Origin: Falsirhodobacter halotolerans
GTDB taxonomy: Bacteria; Pseudomonadota; Alphaproteobacteria; Rhodobacterales; Rhodobacteraceae
Assembly (NCBI RefSeq): GCF_022899245.1
Contig: NZ_JALJAZ010000003.1
Coordinates: 1-64,000 of the forward strand
DNA length: 64,000 bases
Direction: 5' to 3'
Below are positions 1 to 8,242 of the stretch, one piece after another (position 1 is the first letter of the stretch; each line of letters opens with the position of its first letter). The notes under the pieces are model-generated. The model did not search any database. It was not told the origin of the DNA and saw only the letters and a program-made list of their open reading frames with translations. Both the position numbers and the translations under genes were made by a program.

Positions 1-1526
1 CCATGGGGTTTCTGTCTTTCGGCCTGTGGGTGCACCACATGTATGCGACGGGCATTCCCCACCTGTCGCTGTCGTTCTTTTCGATCGCCAGCGCCCTGGT
101 GGCCCTGCCCACCTCGGTCCAGATTTTCACCTGGCTTGCGACCATGGCCAAGGGGCGCCCGCGCTTTTCCATCCCCATGCTGCATGTGGGGGGGTTCTTC
201 TTCGTCTTCATCTGCGGCGGGTTGTCGGGGGTGATGCTGGCGATGGTGCCGTTCGACTTGCAGGCGCATGACACGCATTTCGTGGTCGCCCACCTGCATT
301 ACGTGCTGATGGGCGGGTTCGTGTTTCCGATGATGGCCGCCGCCTATTACTGGCTGCCCCACATCACAGGCCGCCAGCCGGTCCAGCATATGTCCCACGC
401 CGCGTTCTGGACGATCTTCGCGGGCTTCAACGTGACGTTCCTCGGGATGCACCTGACGGGTCTGCTGGGCATGACGCGGCGCATCCACTCCTATACTGAT
501 CCCTTGTGGGAGGTGCTGAACTTCATCTCCTCCATGGGCAGTTTCGTGATGACGATCGGATTCGCGCTGCTGGCGATCGACCTCATCATGATGATCTTCT
601 TCGGTCGCCGGTTCCGGCGGGATCCCTGGGGGGCGGGCACGCTGGAATGGGCGATGCCGACGCCGCCCGCGTCCTATGGCTTTGCGGCCATTCCGCATGT
701 GGACGGGCGGGCCGACCAGATCGATGTTCGCACCTTGGGCCCCCGTCTGGCGGCGGGGCAGGGATATCTGGCGACGCCGAACGCGGATCAGGAAACGATG
801 GGGGTCGATCCGATGACCGGCGCGCCGATGCAGGTGATCGTGCTGCCGACGGCCACATATCTGCCGCTGGTCACGGCGGTGCTGACGGGCGGGGTCTTTC
901 TGTCCCTGATCCTGAAGGTCTATATCCTTGCGCCGGTCTTTGCCGCGGGCGTGGTGGGGATGTTCCTTCTGTGGATGCGCGCCTCGGCCCCCGCCGCGCG
1001 GGTTGAGGCGGCGCCGGGCCTGACCCTTCCGAACCACCGTGCCAGCGGATCGCCCCCGTCGCTGTGGGCCATGCGGTTCATCCTGACGGCGGATGCGACG
1101 GCCTTCACCTCGCTTCTGTTCGGCGCGGGGTTTCTGGCCATAAGCGCCCCCGGCTGGCCGCCCGAAACATGGCCGGGCGCGGGCTGGATCGTCGCGGTTC
1201 CGGCAGCGGCGGCGGTTCTGCTGGCCTTGATGCCCCGGGGATGGGCGGCGGTTCTGGCGCAGGTCGTGCTGGTCGCGGGTCTGGCCTGGGCCGTGACGCG
1301 CCTTTCCGGCATGACCGAACATGCGGCCGCCGCCTCGCTGGGGGTGATCGGGATCTATGCGGCGGTGCACGCGGTCGTGGGCGCGGTCATCGCCGCCGCC
1401 ACGCGCGGGCGGGTCGCGGCCGACCGCCGTCTGTCCGACCTGTGGCAACGCTATACCGCGCTGATCACCTTGGTCGCGGTTGGCTTTCCCTTCGCCCTGC
1501 GGCTGCTTGCAGCAGGTGCGGCATGA
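1..1526 (+). CDS. Haem-copper cytochrome oxidase subunit I with C-terminal membrane extension, 5'-truncated by the window edge
   Basis: This is the 3' part of the catalytic subunit of a terminal oxidase in the cytoplasmic membrane, which reduces O2 and pumps protons. The frame is open from base 3. The His-His pair in VHHMYATG (visible residues 11-12) matches the CuB ligands, and His97 and His99 in THFVVAHLHYVL match the haem ligands. About 320 residues, including the first haem ligand, must lie upstream of the window. After the usual subunit I ending (TLEWAMPTPPASYGF, near residue 215) the protein runs on for nearly 300 residues with about seven more hydrophobic segments. This suggests a subunit I/III-type fusion or an added membrane domain; which of the two cannot be told by eye. 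The stop overlaps the next gene's ATG. Confidence 0.9.
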   Translation, partial: MGFLSFGLWVHHMYATGIPHLSLSFFSIASALVALPTSVQIFTWLATMAKGRPRFSIPMLHVGGFFFVFICGGLSGVMLAMVPFDLQAHDTHFVVAHLHYVLMGGFVFPMMAAAYYWLPHITGRQPVQHMSHAAFWTIFAGFNVTFLGMHLTGLLGMTRRIHSYTDPLWEVLNFISSMGSFVMTIGFALLAIDLIMMIFFGRRFRRDPWGAGTLEWAMPTPPASYGFAAIPHVDGRADQIDVRTLGPRLAAGQGYLATPNADQETMGVDPMTGAPMQVIVLPTATYLPLVTAVLTGGVFLSLILKVYILAPVFAAGVVGMFLLWMRASAPAARVEAAPGLTLPNHRASGSPPSLWAMRFILTADATAFTSLLFGAGFLAISAPGWPPETWPGAGWIVAVPAAAAVLLALMPRGWAAVLAQVVLVAGLAWAVTRLSGMTEHAAAASLGVIGIYAAVHAVVGAVIAAATRGRVAADRRLSDLWQRYTALITLVAVGFPFALRLLAAGAA

Positions 1527-1813
1527 GGGAGGTCGCACGTCTTCTTGCAGGGTTCGTCATCTGGTCGGTCGCGTTTCTCGGCATCTATGCCGTGCAGGCG
1601 ACGGGATGCGCGATGGGTGTGGCCCCCGGCACCTTGCGGACGATCCTGATCGCGGGGATCGTCGTGGCCCTGGCTGCGGGCGCGGTGCCATTGTGGTGGG
1701 CGCTGCGGGGCCAGTCATCCACCTTGCAATTTGCGGCGGTGATCTGCGGCATCGCGGCGCTGGCCTCCACGGGCCTGACGTTTTCGGCGGTGTTCTGGGC
1801 CGGGGTCTGTTGA
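1523..1813 (+). CDS. Small three-helix membrane protein downstream of the oxidase subunit
   Basis: A 96-residue protein whose ATG overlaps the oxidase stop codon (ATGA), so it is very likely co-translated with it. It has three predicted membrane segments at about residues 8-28, 38-60 and 70-93, with little else. I do not recognise the family. Its position suggests a small accessory subunit or assembly partner of the oxidase, which is inference only. The segment from 1814 to 1893 carries no gene. Confidence 0.7.
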   Translation: MREVARLLAGFVIWSVAFLGIYAVQATGCAMGVAPGTLRTILIAGIVVALAAGAVPLWWALRGQSSTLQFAAVICGIAALASTGLTFSAVFWAGVC

Positions 1814-1893
1814 CGCCACCGCGACCGTTTGCACGATTGCCCGCCCGCGCGGGTGATCTACACTCGACCATAACATAACAAAGGGGCAGGATC

Positions 1894-3030
1894 ATGATCA
1901 TTCATCGGCGGAGTTTCACCCTCGGCATCGGCGCGTTGGGGCTGGCCGCCTGCGCGCGCGGCGGCACGGTGTCCAGCGGGCCGGCCTCCATCCCGGACGA
2001 TCTGCGCCCGGTGCCGGATGCCGGGTATGACGCCTGGGTCGCCGCCTTCCGTCCCCGCGCCGTCGCGCGCGGGATTTCACAATCCACCTTCGATGCGGCC
2101 TTCCGTCAGGCGGGGTTCCTTCCCGGCGTCATCACCCGCGACCGCAGTCAGCCCGAATCCGCCCGCTCGCTGGAGGATTATCTTTCCATCGCCGTCTCGG
2201 ACGAACGCGTGGCCAAGGGGCGCGCCGCGTATGCCCGCCACCGCGCGCTCTTGTCCGCGCTGGAGGCGCGGTATGGCGTGGATGCGACGATCATCACGGC
2301 GGTCTGGGGTCTTGAAAGCTTCTATGGCGAACGTCGGGGCGATATCCCGGTGATCTCCGCCACCTCCACCCTTGCGTATGATGGGCGTCGCGGCCAATTC
2401 TTCGAAAGCCAACTGATCGCGGCGCTGCGCGTGCTGCAGAACGGCGACGTGTCGGCGCAGGGCATGACGGGCAGTTGGGCGGGGGCCATGGGCCACACGC
2501 AATTCATCCCGACCTCCTATCTCGCCTATGCCGTGGATTACAACGGGGACGGGCGGCGGGACATCTGGTCCGACGACCCCACGGATTCGCTGGCCTCCAC
2601 CGCCGCCTATCTGGCGCGCAGCGGATGGACGCGCGGCACCCGCTGGGGGGCCGAGGTGACGGGCGCCGCACCGGGGGGCACCGTGATCCAGCCGCAGGCG
2701 GGCGGGCCGCGTTTCGCCGTCACGGGCAATTTCCGCGCGATCAAACGCTACAACAACTCGGATTCCTATGCGATCGGGGTGGGGCATCTGGCCGATCGGA
2801 TCGGCGGGGGCGGGCCGCTGCGTGGAACCTTCCCGCCGGACGCGAACGGTCTGACCAAGGCCGACCGCGTGCGCCTGCAACAGCGCCTGACCGCGCGCGG
2901 GTTCGATACCGGCGGTGCGGACGGTGTGTTGGGCAACAAGAGCAAGGCCGCGATCCGCGCGTTCCAGGCCAATATCGGCCAGCCCGCCACCGGCGTGCCC
3001 TCGCAGGCGCTGCTGCAGGCCCTCGGGTGA
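1894..3030 (+). CDS. Lytic murein transglycosylase, MltB/SLT_2 family, with C-terminal peptidoglycan-binding domain
   Basis: 378 residues. It cleaves the glycan strand of peptidoglycan between MurNAc and GlcNAc to give 1,6-anhydro ends. The N-terminus has a twin-arginine-like pair (HRRSFTLG) followed by a lipobox, LAAC with Cys20, so it is probably a lipoprotein exported by Tat or Sec. The SLT_2 catalytic domain covers about residues 40-290; Glu141 in WGLESFYGERRG is the expected catalytic acid. A PG_binding_1 domain covers about residues 320-376 (RLQQRLTARGFDTGGADGVLG). The length is normal for the two-domain form. It stands alone, converging on a GntR gene 4 bp away. Confidence 0.92.
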   Translation: MIIHRRSFTLGIGALGLAACARGGTVSSGPASIPDDLRPVPDAGYDAWVAAFRPRAVARGISQSTFDAAFRQAGFLPGVITRDRSQPESARSLEDYLSIAVSDERVAKGRAAYARHRALLSALEARYGVDATIITAVWGLESFYGERRGDIPVISATSTLAYDGRRGQFFESQLIAALRVLQNGDVSAQGMTGSWAGAMGHTQFIPTSYLAYAVDYNGDGRRDIWSDDPTDSLASTAAYLARSGWTRGTRWGAEVTGAAPGGTVIQPQAGGPRFAVTGNFRAIKRYNNSDSYAIGVGHLADRIGGGGPLRGTFPPDANGLTKADRVRLQQRLTARGFDTGGADGVLGNKSKAAIRAFQANIGQPATGVPSQALLQALG

Positions 3031-3034
3031 TCCG

Positions 3035-3742
3035 TCAGCCGGCCGCGGGTTGATCGAACACCCGCGCGCGCGAGCCCAGAAGGTGCTCGCGCATGAGGCG
3101 GCGCGCGGCGTCGGCATCGCGCCCTTCGATGGCGTCGTGAATGCTTTTGTGTTCGGCGAACACGTAAGACAGCCCGTTTTCATCACGCTTCACCGACGCG
3201 CCGTGAAACCGCATGCCCACCGCGATGTGATCCTTCAGGGCGATCATGGCCGTGGCGAAATAGGGGTTCTCGGCGGCTTCGGCGATCGCATGGTGGAACT
3301 CGAAATCCGCATCCACGCGGTGCGCATGGCGATCGGTGGCATCCCGCATCAGGGTCAGGGCGGTGGCGATGGGGGCCAGCGTGTCGGGACGGTGGCGCGC
3401 GGCCGCCAGCGCTGCCGCCTCCGGCTCGATCGTGATGCGGAATTCATAGCAGTTCAGAAGATCGGCGGCATTTTGCAGCTGCCCGAACCCCAAGGGCTGC
3501 TTCATGCCGATGGAGCGGACGAAACTGCCCGCGCCCCGGCGGGAGTAGATCAGGCCCTGATCGCGCAGCCGCTGCAACGCCTCGCGCACGATGGGGCGCG
3601 ACACCTCGAACTCCGCCGCCAGATCGTGTTCGGTCGGCAGACGTTCGTCGGGCTGATAGGAGCCGGACTTGATCGCCCGCTGCATCCGCTCGAACACGAT
3701 CTCGCCCAGGCTTTTGCGCCCCGTCACGGAAGTCTGGACCAT
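3035..3742 (-). CDS. GntR-family transcriptional regulator, FadR subfamily
   Basis: 235 residues from the ATG at 3742. The open frame extends further upstream, but that part is antisense-like and overlaps the preceding gene. The winged-helix DNA-binding domain covers about residues 8-75 (DERLPTEHDLAAEFEVSRP is typical). The C-terminal FCD all-helical ligand domain covers about residues 100-225 and includes a histidine-rich helix (FEFHHAIAEAAENPYF), the usual place of the metal/ligand site. It starts 2 bp after the sugar-acid kinase-like gene, so both should share a transcript and the regulator probably senses a metabolite of that pathway. The ligand is unknown. Confidence 0.88.
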   Translation of the reverse strand: MVQTSVTGRKSLGEIVFERMQRAIKSGSYQPDERLPTEHDLAAEFEVSRPIVREALQRLRDQGLIYSRRGAGSFVRSIGMKQPLGFGQLQNAADLLNCYEFRITIEPEAAALAAARHRPDTLAPIATALTLMRDATDRHAHRVDADFEFHHAIAEAAENPYFATAMIALKDHIAVGMRFHGASVKRDENGLSYVFAEHKSIHDAIEGRDADAARRLMREHLLGSRARVFDQPAAG

Positions 3743-3744
3743 CG

Positions 3745-4746
3745 TTATCCCCCTGTCCTGATCTTGGCCACCACCTGCGCCAATGTGTCGGGCGTGCCGA
3801 ACCCGCCCGATTTCGCGACGATGATCATGCCGCCCGCCTGCGCCACCGGCAATCCGGGAAGGCATTCCCCCAAAAGCCGCATGGTGCGGATGCCGTATCC
3901 GGTCAGGATCGCCTCCGCCGTCGCCCCGCCGGTCAGGAACAAGGTGTCGGGGGCCGGATGGTCGCGCAGCCCTTGGGCAAGGTTCGCGGCCACCTCAAGG
4001 CCGGTCGCCTCATGGTCTCCTTGCGTCGCTTGGATCACCAGCAGATCCTGCGGTGGCAGGGGGGGCACGACGCCGTTGGGCGCGGACACGCGCGGCACGT
4101 CCAGCGCCGCCACTTGCGCCAGGGTGATCGGATCGCGCGACCCGATAACCAGCGTGCCGCGCGGGCCGGTCAAAGGCGGGGCCATGGCCGCATCCCGCCC
4201 CGTCATCCGGCAGGCAAGCGCTTCGGCCAGACCCCGCGCGCCCACCAGCAGCGCATCCGGCGCCGCGTCAATCGCCCGACGCATGTCGGCCTCGGACCGG
4301 ATGTCGGGGATGCTGGCGGGGCGGCCCAGCAACGGCGCGATGGCAATGGGGGTCTCGACCCCGAAACCGGTGACGCAGCCGTCTTCCACCCTGCGGTCGA
4401 AATCGGGAATGGCGGGGGCAACCAGCGTCGGTCCTTCGGGAAACAGCGCCAGTTCCGCCGCGATATGCCCCTTCATGCGGGAATCGATCTTCTTGAACAC
4501 AGGCAGGCCGGGGGGCAGGGCGGCCACCGCCTCGGCCACCATGGCGCAGGCTTCGGCTTCGGTCACCTCGCGGGATCGGGTGCTGACGGTCACGACATCG
4601 GTGCCCGCCGCCAGCGCCTCAGGCAGATCGGCGGACGAAAGCGCCACCTGAACGGACAGGCCGCGCCCGGCAAAGGGGGCGGCGGCGTCCAGCGCGCCCG
4701 TCAGATCGTCGGCGATGATGGCAAGGCGAAGGGTCACGTCGGGCAT
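3745..4746 (-). CDS. Four-carbon acid sugar kinase family protein (OtnK-like, DUF1537)
   Basis: 333 residues from the ATG at 4746; a second possible start at 4773 would give 342. Known members phosphorylate four-carbon sugar acids such as threonate or erythronate with ATP. The N-terminal sugar-binding domain opens with IIADDLTGALDAAAPFAGRG, the family's signature. The C-terminal nucleotide-binding part contains LFLTGGATAEAIL and IVAKSGGFGTPDTLAQVV. The protein is clearly shorter than the usual 410-440 residues, most of the loss being between the two domains. The family assignment is firm; the substrate is open, because the usual isomerase/aldolase partners (OtnI, OtnC) are absent and the divergent neighbour is a keto-acid hydratase. 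Confidence 0.82.
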   Translation of the reverse strand: MPDVTLRLAIIADDLTGALDAAAPFAGRGLSVQVALSSADLPEALAAGTDVVTVSTRSREVTEAEACAMVAEAVAALPPGLPVFKKIDSRMKGHIAAELALFPEGPTLVAPAIPDFDRRVEDGCVTGFGVETPIAIAPLLGRPASIPDIRSEADMRRAIDAAPDALLVGARGLAEALACRMTGRDAAMAPPLTGPRGTLVIGSRDPITLAQVAALDVPRVSAPNGVVPPLPPQDLLVIQATQGDHEATGLEVAANLAQGLRDHPAPDTLFLTGGATAEAILTGYGIRTMRLLGECLPGLPVAQAGGMIIVAKSGGFGTPDTLAQVVAKIRTGG

Positions 4747-4826
4747 CCATTGGCTGAAAGGGTGAAAAGACATTGCATCCGTGGGGACATGGCTGTTTCC
4801 TGCGGTCTATCCGAGGAGGACTGACG

Positions 4827-5567
4827 ATGACACATGAAACCCCCACCCAGACCGCCGCCCGTCTGCTGCGCGATGCCGAACACGGGTCGAAACTGGCGCA
4901 TCTGCCCGAAGGCGTGGCCCCGACGGACGAGGCGGCCGCCTATGCCGTGCAGGATGCGGTTCTGGCCGGACAGCGGGTGGCGGCGTGGAAGGTGGCGGCC
5001 ATCCGCAGCCCGGAACCGCTTCAAACCGCGCCCCTGACGCGCGACATGATGATTGAAAGCACCCTGCCGTCCCACATCCGCGAACCGGAGATCGAGGTGG
5101 AGATCGCCATCGCACTGGTGTCCGACCTTCCCCCGCGCGAGGCTGATTACACCCGCGAGGAAGTGATCGAGGCGCTTGGCAAGGCCCATGCCGCGATCGA
5201 GATCGTGGAATCGCGCTTTGCCGTGCGCAAGGAGGCGGCGCCGCTGTCCGCCTTGGCCGACAAGTCCAGCAGCGCGGGCGTGGTGATCGGATCGGGCACC
5301 GACGCGTGGCGCGATCTGGATTTCACCACGTTGAACGTCACCCTGACGGGGGCGGAACCGATCGCTGAGGCCAAGGGCAACGCCACGCAAGAGCAGACGA
5401 TCAATTCGCTCATCTGGCTGGCCAACCACGCGTCGCGGCGCGGGCTGGGGCTGATGGCGGGGCAATACGTCATCACGGGCGCGCGGATCGGTCCGATGGT
5501 CGTCAAATCCGGCCAACGCCTGATGGCCGGGGTGGAAGGCATCGGCGAAGTGACCCTCGCGGTATAA
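4827..5567 (+). CDS. 2-keto-4-pentenoate hydratase family protein (FAH superfamily)
   Basis: 246 residues, starting at the ATG preceded by GAGGAGGA (4813-4820). The MhpD-type branch of the FAH superfamily adds water to, or decarboxylates, 2-keto-enoic acids using a divalent metal. The metal-site signature EPEIEVEIA is near residue 90, and the usual catalytic core follows (AAIEIVESRF, then ADKSSSAGVVIGSG near residue 150). It is transcribed divergently from the sugar-acid kinase-like gene and the GntR regulator, so it is a likely target of that regulator. The substrate cannot be told from sequence; an aromatic meta-cleavage product or a deoxy-keto sugar acid are both possible. Confidence 0.85.
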   Translation: MTHETPTQTAARLLRDAEHGSKLAHLPEGVAPTDEAAAYAVQDAVLAGQRVAAWKVAAIRSPEPLQTAPLTRDMMIESTLPSHIREPEIEVEIAIALVSDLPPREADYTREEVIEALGKAHAAIEIVESRFAVRKEAAPLSALADKSSSAGVVIGSGTDAWRDLDFTTLNVTLTGAEPIAEAKGNATQEQTINSLIWLANHASRRGLGLMAGQYVITGARIGPMVVKSGQRLMAGVEGIGEVTLAV

Positions 5568-5578
5568 CATCCGGGCGG

Positions 5579-5671
5579 TCATGCGGCGGCCGCCCCCCGA
5601 TCCGCCGCGAAGACAAGCCCTGCGGCGGTGAACGGATCGCGTCTGTGCAGCGTCTTGGCGGAACGGGTCAC
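5579..5671 (-). CDS. Possible 30-residue small ORF with a Shine-Dalgarno sequence
   Basis: A GTG at 5671 is preceded on the minus strand by GGAGG with a 7-nt gap and opens a 30-codon frame rich in Ala and Arg, ending in TGA at 5579. It sits alone between a plus-strand hydratase gene and a minus-strand aldolase gene. It may be a real small protein, or the remnant of a longer gene. Nothing in it identifies a function, and in GC-rich DNA short open frames are common. Confidence 0.25.
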   Translation of the reverse strand: MTRSAKTLHRRDPFTAAGLVFAADRGAAAA

Positions 5672-5697
5672 GCGAAAACCTCCGGGTGCGGGATGCG

Positions 5698-5717
5698 GGC
5701 GGGGCGGGCGCCCCGCC
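5698..5717 (-). terminator. GC-rich hairpin after the aldolase/ABC operon
   Basis: GGCGGGGCG and CGCCCCGCC form a perfect 9-bp inverted repeat with almost no loop, 14 bp beyond the stop of the minus-strand aldolase gene. There is no T-run, so it may act as an RNA-end-protecting hairpin or weak terminator rather than a classical intrinsic terminator. Confidence 0.4.
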
Positions 5718-5731
5718 GGACCCCTGTCACG

Positions 5732-6613
5732 TCACAACAGATCGTAGGTCTTGAGTATCTCTGCGATCTTGCGGTCCTGATCCGCCTCGGGCAGCAGCGC
5801 GGGCTGACGGCTGGCCCCCACGGACGTGTCCATCAGATAGAGGGCGCGCTTCACCAAGGCGGGGGGATAGCCCAAGCCATACAGATCCTTGCGGAAATTG
5901 CCGAAGATCTGTTGCTGACGTTCCGCCTCGGCATGATCGCCCGCGTTGTGGGCGCGCAGCAGGGCAGCCAGGACATCCGGCATGACGTTGCCCAGACCGG
6001 AAATGCAGCCCGCTGCCCCGTTCATCAGCGACCAGTGCACCAGATGATCGGGCCCGGAATAAACGGCGAAGCCCGGCTTCTCCTGACCCACCTTCAAATA
6101 CGCCTCAAGCGTGTCCTGCGCCCCGCCGGAATCCTTGATGCCGGCGATGTTGGGATGATCGGCCAGCGCCTTGGCCGTCGCCGGCTCGATATGGTTCTGC
6201 GTGCGCGCCGGAATATCGTAAAGATAGACGGGCGTGGACACCGCCTCGGCCACGGCGGTGAAGTGGCGCACCATCCCGTCCTGCGTGCAGGCGATGAAGA
6301 ACGGCGTGATGACGGCGATGCCATCCACCCCGATCCGGTCGAATTCGCGCGCCAGCTTGATCGTCTCGAACGTGGCGGGCATCCCGGCGTTGACGATCAC
6401 CTTGGCGCGGCCCGCCACCTCGTCCACCACCGCTTCGGTCAGGGCCACCTTCTCGTCGAAGGTCAGGGCGGTGAAATCGCCGTTGGTGCCCGCGCACATG
6501 ATGTTGTTGCCCGCCCGCACCTGACGGCGCACCTGCGCGCGGGTGGCGTCGAAGTTGATCGTCTCATCCTCGTTGAAACAGGTGACGAGGGCGACGTAAG
6601 CCTCTTTGGTCAT
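5732..6613 (-). CDS. DapA/N-acetylneuraminate-lyase family aldolase or dehydratase
   Basis: 293 residues, the standard length of a class I TIM-barrel aldolase of the DHDPS/NAL family. The Schiff-base lysine is in NIAGIKDSGG (near residue 165) and the catalytic tyrosine in VYLYDIPART. The phosphate/carboxylate-binding turn reads AGTNGDFTAL instead of GTTGE, which argues against biosynthetic dihydrodipicolinate synthase and for a catabolic keto-acid enzyme. It is the last gene of the ABC importer operon, 9 bp after the ATPase gene, and is opposed by a sialidase-like gene, so it probably acts on the imported compound. The exact substrate is unknown; a neuraminate-like or 2-keto-3-deoxy sugar acid is plausible. 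Confidence 0.88.
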   Translation of the reverse strand: MTKEAYVALVTCFNEDETINFDATRAQVRRQVRAGNNIMCAGTNGDFTALTFDEKVALTEAVVDEVAGRAKVIVNAGMPATFETIKLAREFDRIGVDGIAVITPFFIACTQDGMVRHFTAVAEAVSTPVYLYDIPARTQNHIEPATAKALADHPNIAGIKDSGGAQDTLEAYLKVGQEKPGFAVYSGPDHLVHWSLMNGAAGCISGLGNVMPDVLAALLRAHNAGDHAEAERQQQIFGNFRKDLYGLGYPPALVKRALYLMDTSVGASRQPALLPEADQDRKIAEILKTYDLL

Positions 6614-6622
6614 CGAAATTCC

Positions 6623-8242
6623 TCAGGTCTGAAGGGCAAGGCGGGCGCGGCGGCGTTCTGCCTGCACCTCGGGGTCGGGATCAAGGCCTGCGGCCAGCAG
6701 GGCCTGCGTGTAGGGTTCGCGGGGGCGTTCGAAAATCTCGTGCACGGGGCCGAGTTCGACGACGCGGCCCGCCTGCATCACCATGACATTGTCGGCAAAA
6801 TCGCGCACCACCGGCAGATCGTGGGCGATGAAGATGAAGGCGATGCCCATCGTCTTGCGCAGATCGTCCAGAAGGTCGATCACCTGCGCCTGCACCGACA
6901 CGTCGAGCGCGGACACCGCCTCGTCGCAGATGATCAGCTTCGGCTCCAGCGCCAGCGCGCGGGCGATGGCGATCCGCTGGCGTTGCCCGCCCGAGAACTG
7001 GTGCGGATACCGCTGCGCCATTTCGGGCTTCAGGCCGACCTGTTCCAGCAATTGGGCGACCCGGGTCTTCCATTCCTTCTTCGGCAGGATTTCGGGATGG
7101 ATCACCCACGCCTCGGAGATCAGTTGATAGACCGTCATCCGCGGGTTCAGCGACTGCGTCGGGTCCTGGAATACCATTTGCAGATCGCGACGCAGCTTGA
7201 ACAGCTCGGCGGGGGGCAGGGTGAACAGATCCTTGCCTTTCCACACCGCCTTGCCGCCATCGGGTTCGTCCAGACGCAGCAGAACCCGCGCCAAGGTCGA
7301 TTTGCCCGACCCGGATTCGCCCACGACGGCCAGCGTCTCCCCCTGCATCAGATCGAAGTTGATCCCCTTCAGCGCCTGATAGGCGCCGTAGTTCTTCTTG
7401 ACATTGCGCACCGACAGAACCGGTTCGCTCTCGGGCAACGGCTCATGCATCGCGCCCTTGCCGGGGGCCGCACCGATCAGCTTTTTCGTATAGGGGTGGG
7501 CGGGGTTGCGATAAACCTCGGCCGCCGTTCCCGTCTCCACCACCTCGCCCGCGTTCATCACCACGACGCGGTCGGCAATCTCGGCCACCACGCCCAGATC
7601 GTGGGTGATGATCAGCACCCCCATGCCGGTTTCCATCTGCAATTCGTTCAGCAGCGACAGAACCTCGGCCTGCACGGTCACGTCGAGGGCGGTCGTCGGC
7701 TCATCCGCGATCAGCAGGTCCGGCTTCATCGCCAGCGCCATCGCGATCATCAGGCGCTGCCGCTGCCCGCCGGAAAATTCGTGCGGGTATTTCTTCAACG
7801 AGGCTTCGGGTTCGGGAATGCCCACGCGGGTCACAAGACGCAGCGCCTCTGCCCCCGCCGTGTCGCGCGGGGTGCCGTGGGCGGTCATCATCTCCACGAT
7901 CTGCCAGCCGACGGCATAGACCGGGTTCAGATGCGACAGCGGATCCTGAAAGATCATCGCGATGCGCTTGCCGTTCAACTGGCGGCGCTGCTCCTCGGTC
8001 ATCGACAGAACGTCCTGCCCGTCGAAGGTGATCGTGCCGCCCGAAATCCGCCCGGGCGGCATGTCGATCAGATTCATGATGGCCGAGGCGGAGACGGATT
8101 TCCCCGACCCCGATTCCCCCAGGATCGCCAGCGTTTCGCCCCGGTCCAGATGGAAGCTGACATCGCGCACGGCCTTCACGACGCCGGCAGCGGTGTGGAA
8201 TTCCACAGACAGGTTTCGCACATCCAGCATATGGTCAGCCAT
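6623..8242 (-). CDS. Peptide/nickel-type ABC transporter ATPase, two fused nucleotide-binding domains (DppD+DppF type)
   Basis: 539 residues, a fusion of the two ATPases of an oligopeptide-type importer, as in GsiA. The first domain has Walker A GESGSGKSVSASAI and signature SGGQRQRLMIAMAL. The second has GESGSGKSTLARVL and SGGQRQRIAIARAL. Each is followed by the short C-terminal extension typical of the family (NPAHPYTKKLIGA, RPREPYTQALLAA). It overlaps the upstream permease gene by 8 bp. It powers uptake through the two permeases encoded just upstream. Confidence 0.95.
   Translation of the reverse strand: MADHMLDVRNLSVEFHTAAGVVKAVRDVSFHLDRGETLAILGESGSGKSVSASAIMNLIDMPPGRISGGTITFDGQDVLSMTEEQRRQLNGKRIAMIFQDPLSHLNPVYAVGWQIVEMMTAHGTPRDTAGAEALRLVTRVGIPEPEASLKKYPHEFSGGQRQRLMIAMALAMKPDLLIADEPTTALDVTVQAEVLSLLNELQMETGMGVLIITHDLGVVAEIADRVVVMNAGEVVETGTAAEVYRNPAHPYTKKLIGAAPGKGAMHEPLPESEPVLSVRNVKKNYGAYQALKGINFDLMQGETLAVVGESGSGKSTLARVLLRLDEPDGGKAVWKGKDLFTLPPAELFKLRRDLQMVFQDPTQSLNPRMTVYQLISEAWVIHPEILPKKEWKTRVAQLLEQVGLKPEMAQRYPHQFSGGQRQRIAIARALALEPKLIICDEAVSALDVSVQAQVIDLLDDLRKTMGIAFIFIAHDLPVVRDFADNVMVMQAGRVVELGPVHEIFERPREPYTQALLAAGLDPDPEVQAERRRARLALQT

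Noticed and set aside
3743-3865. N-terminal extension of the GntR regulator to an ATG at 3865
   Set aside because: The added 41 residues overlap the upstream kinase-like gene and have no resemblance to GntR proteins; the start at 3742 gives the usual N-terminus.
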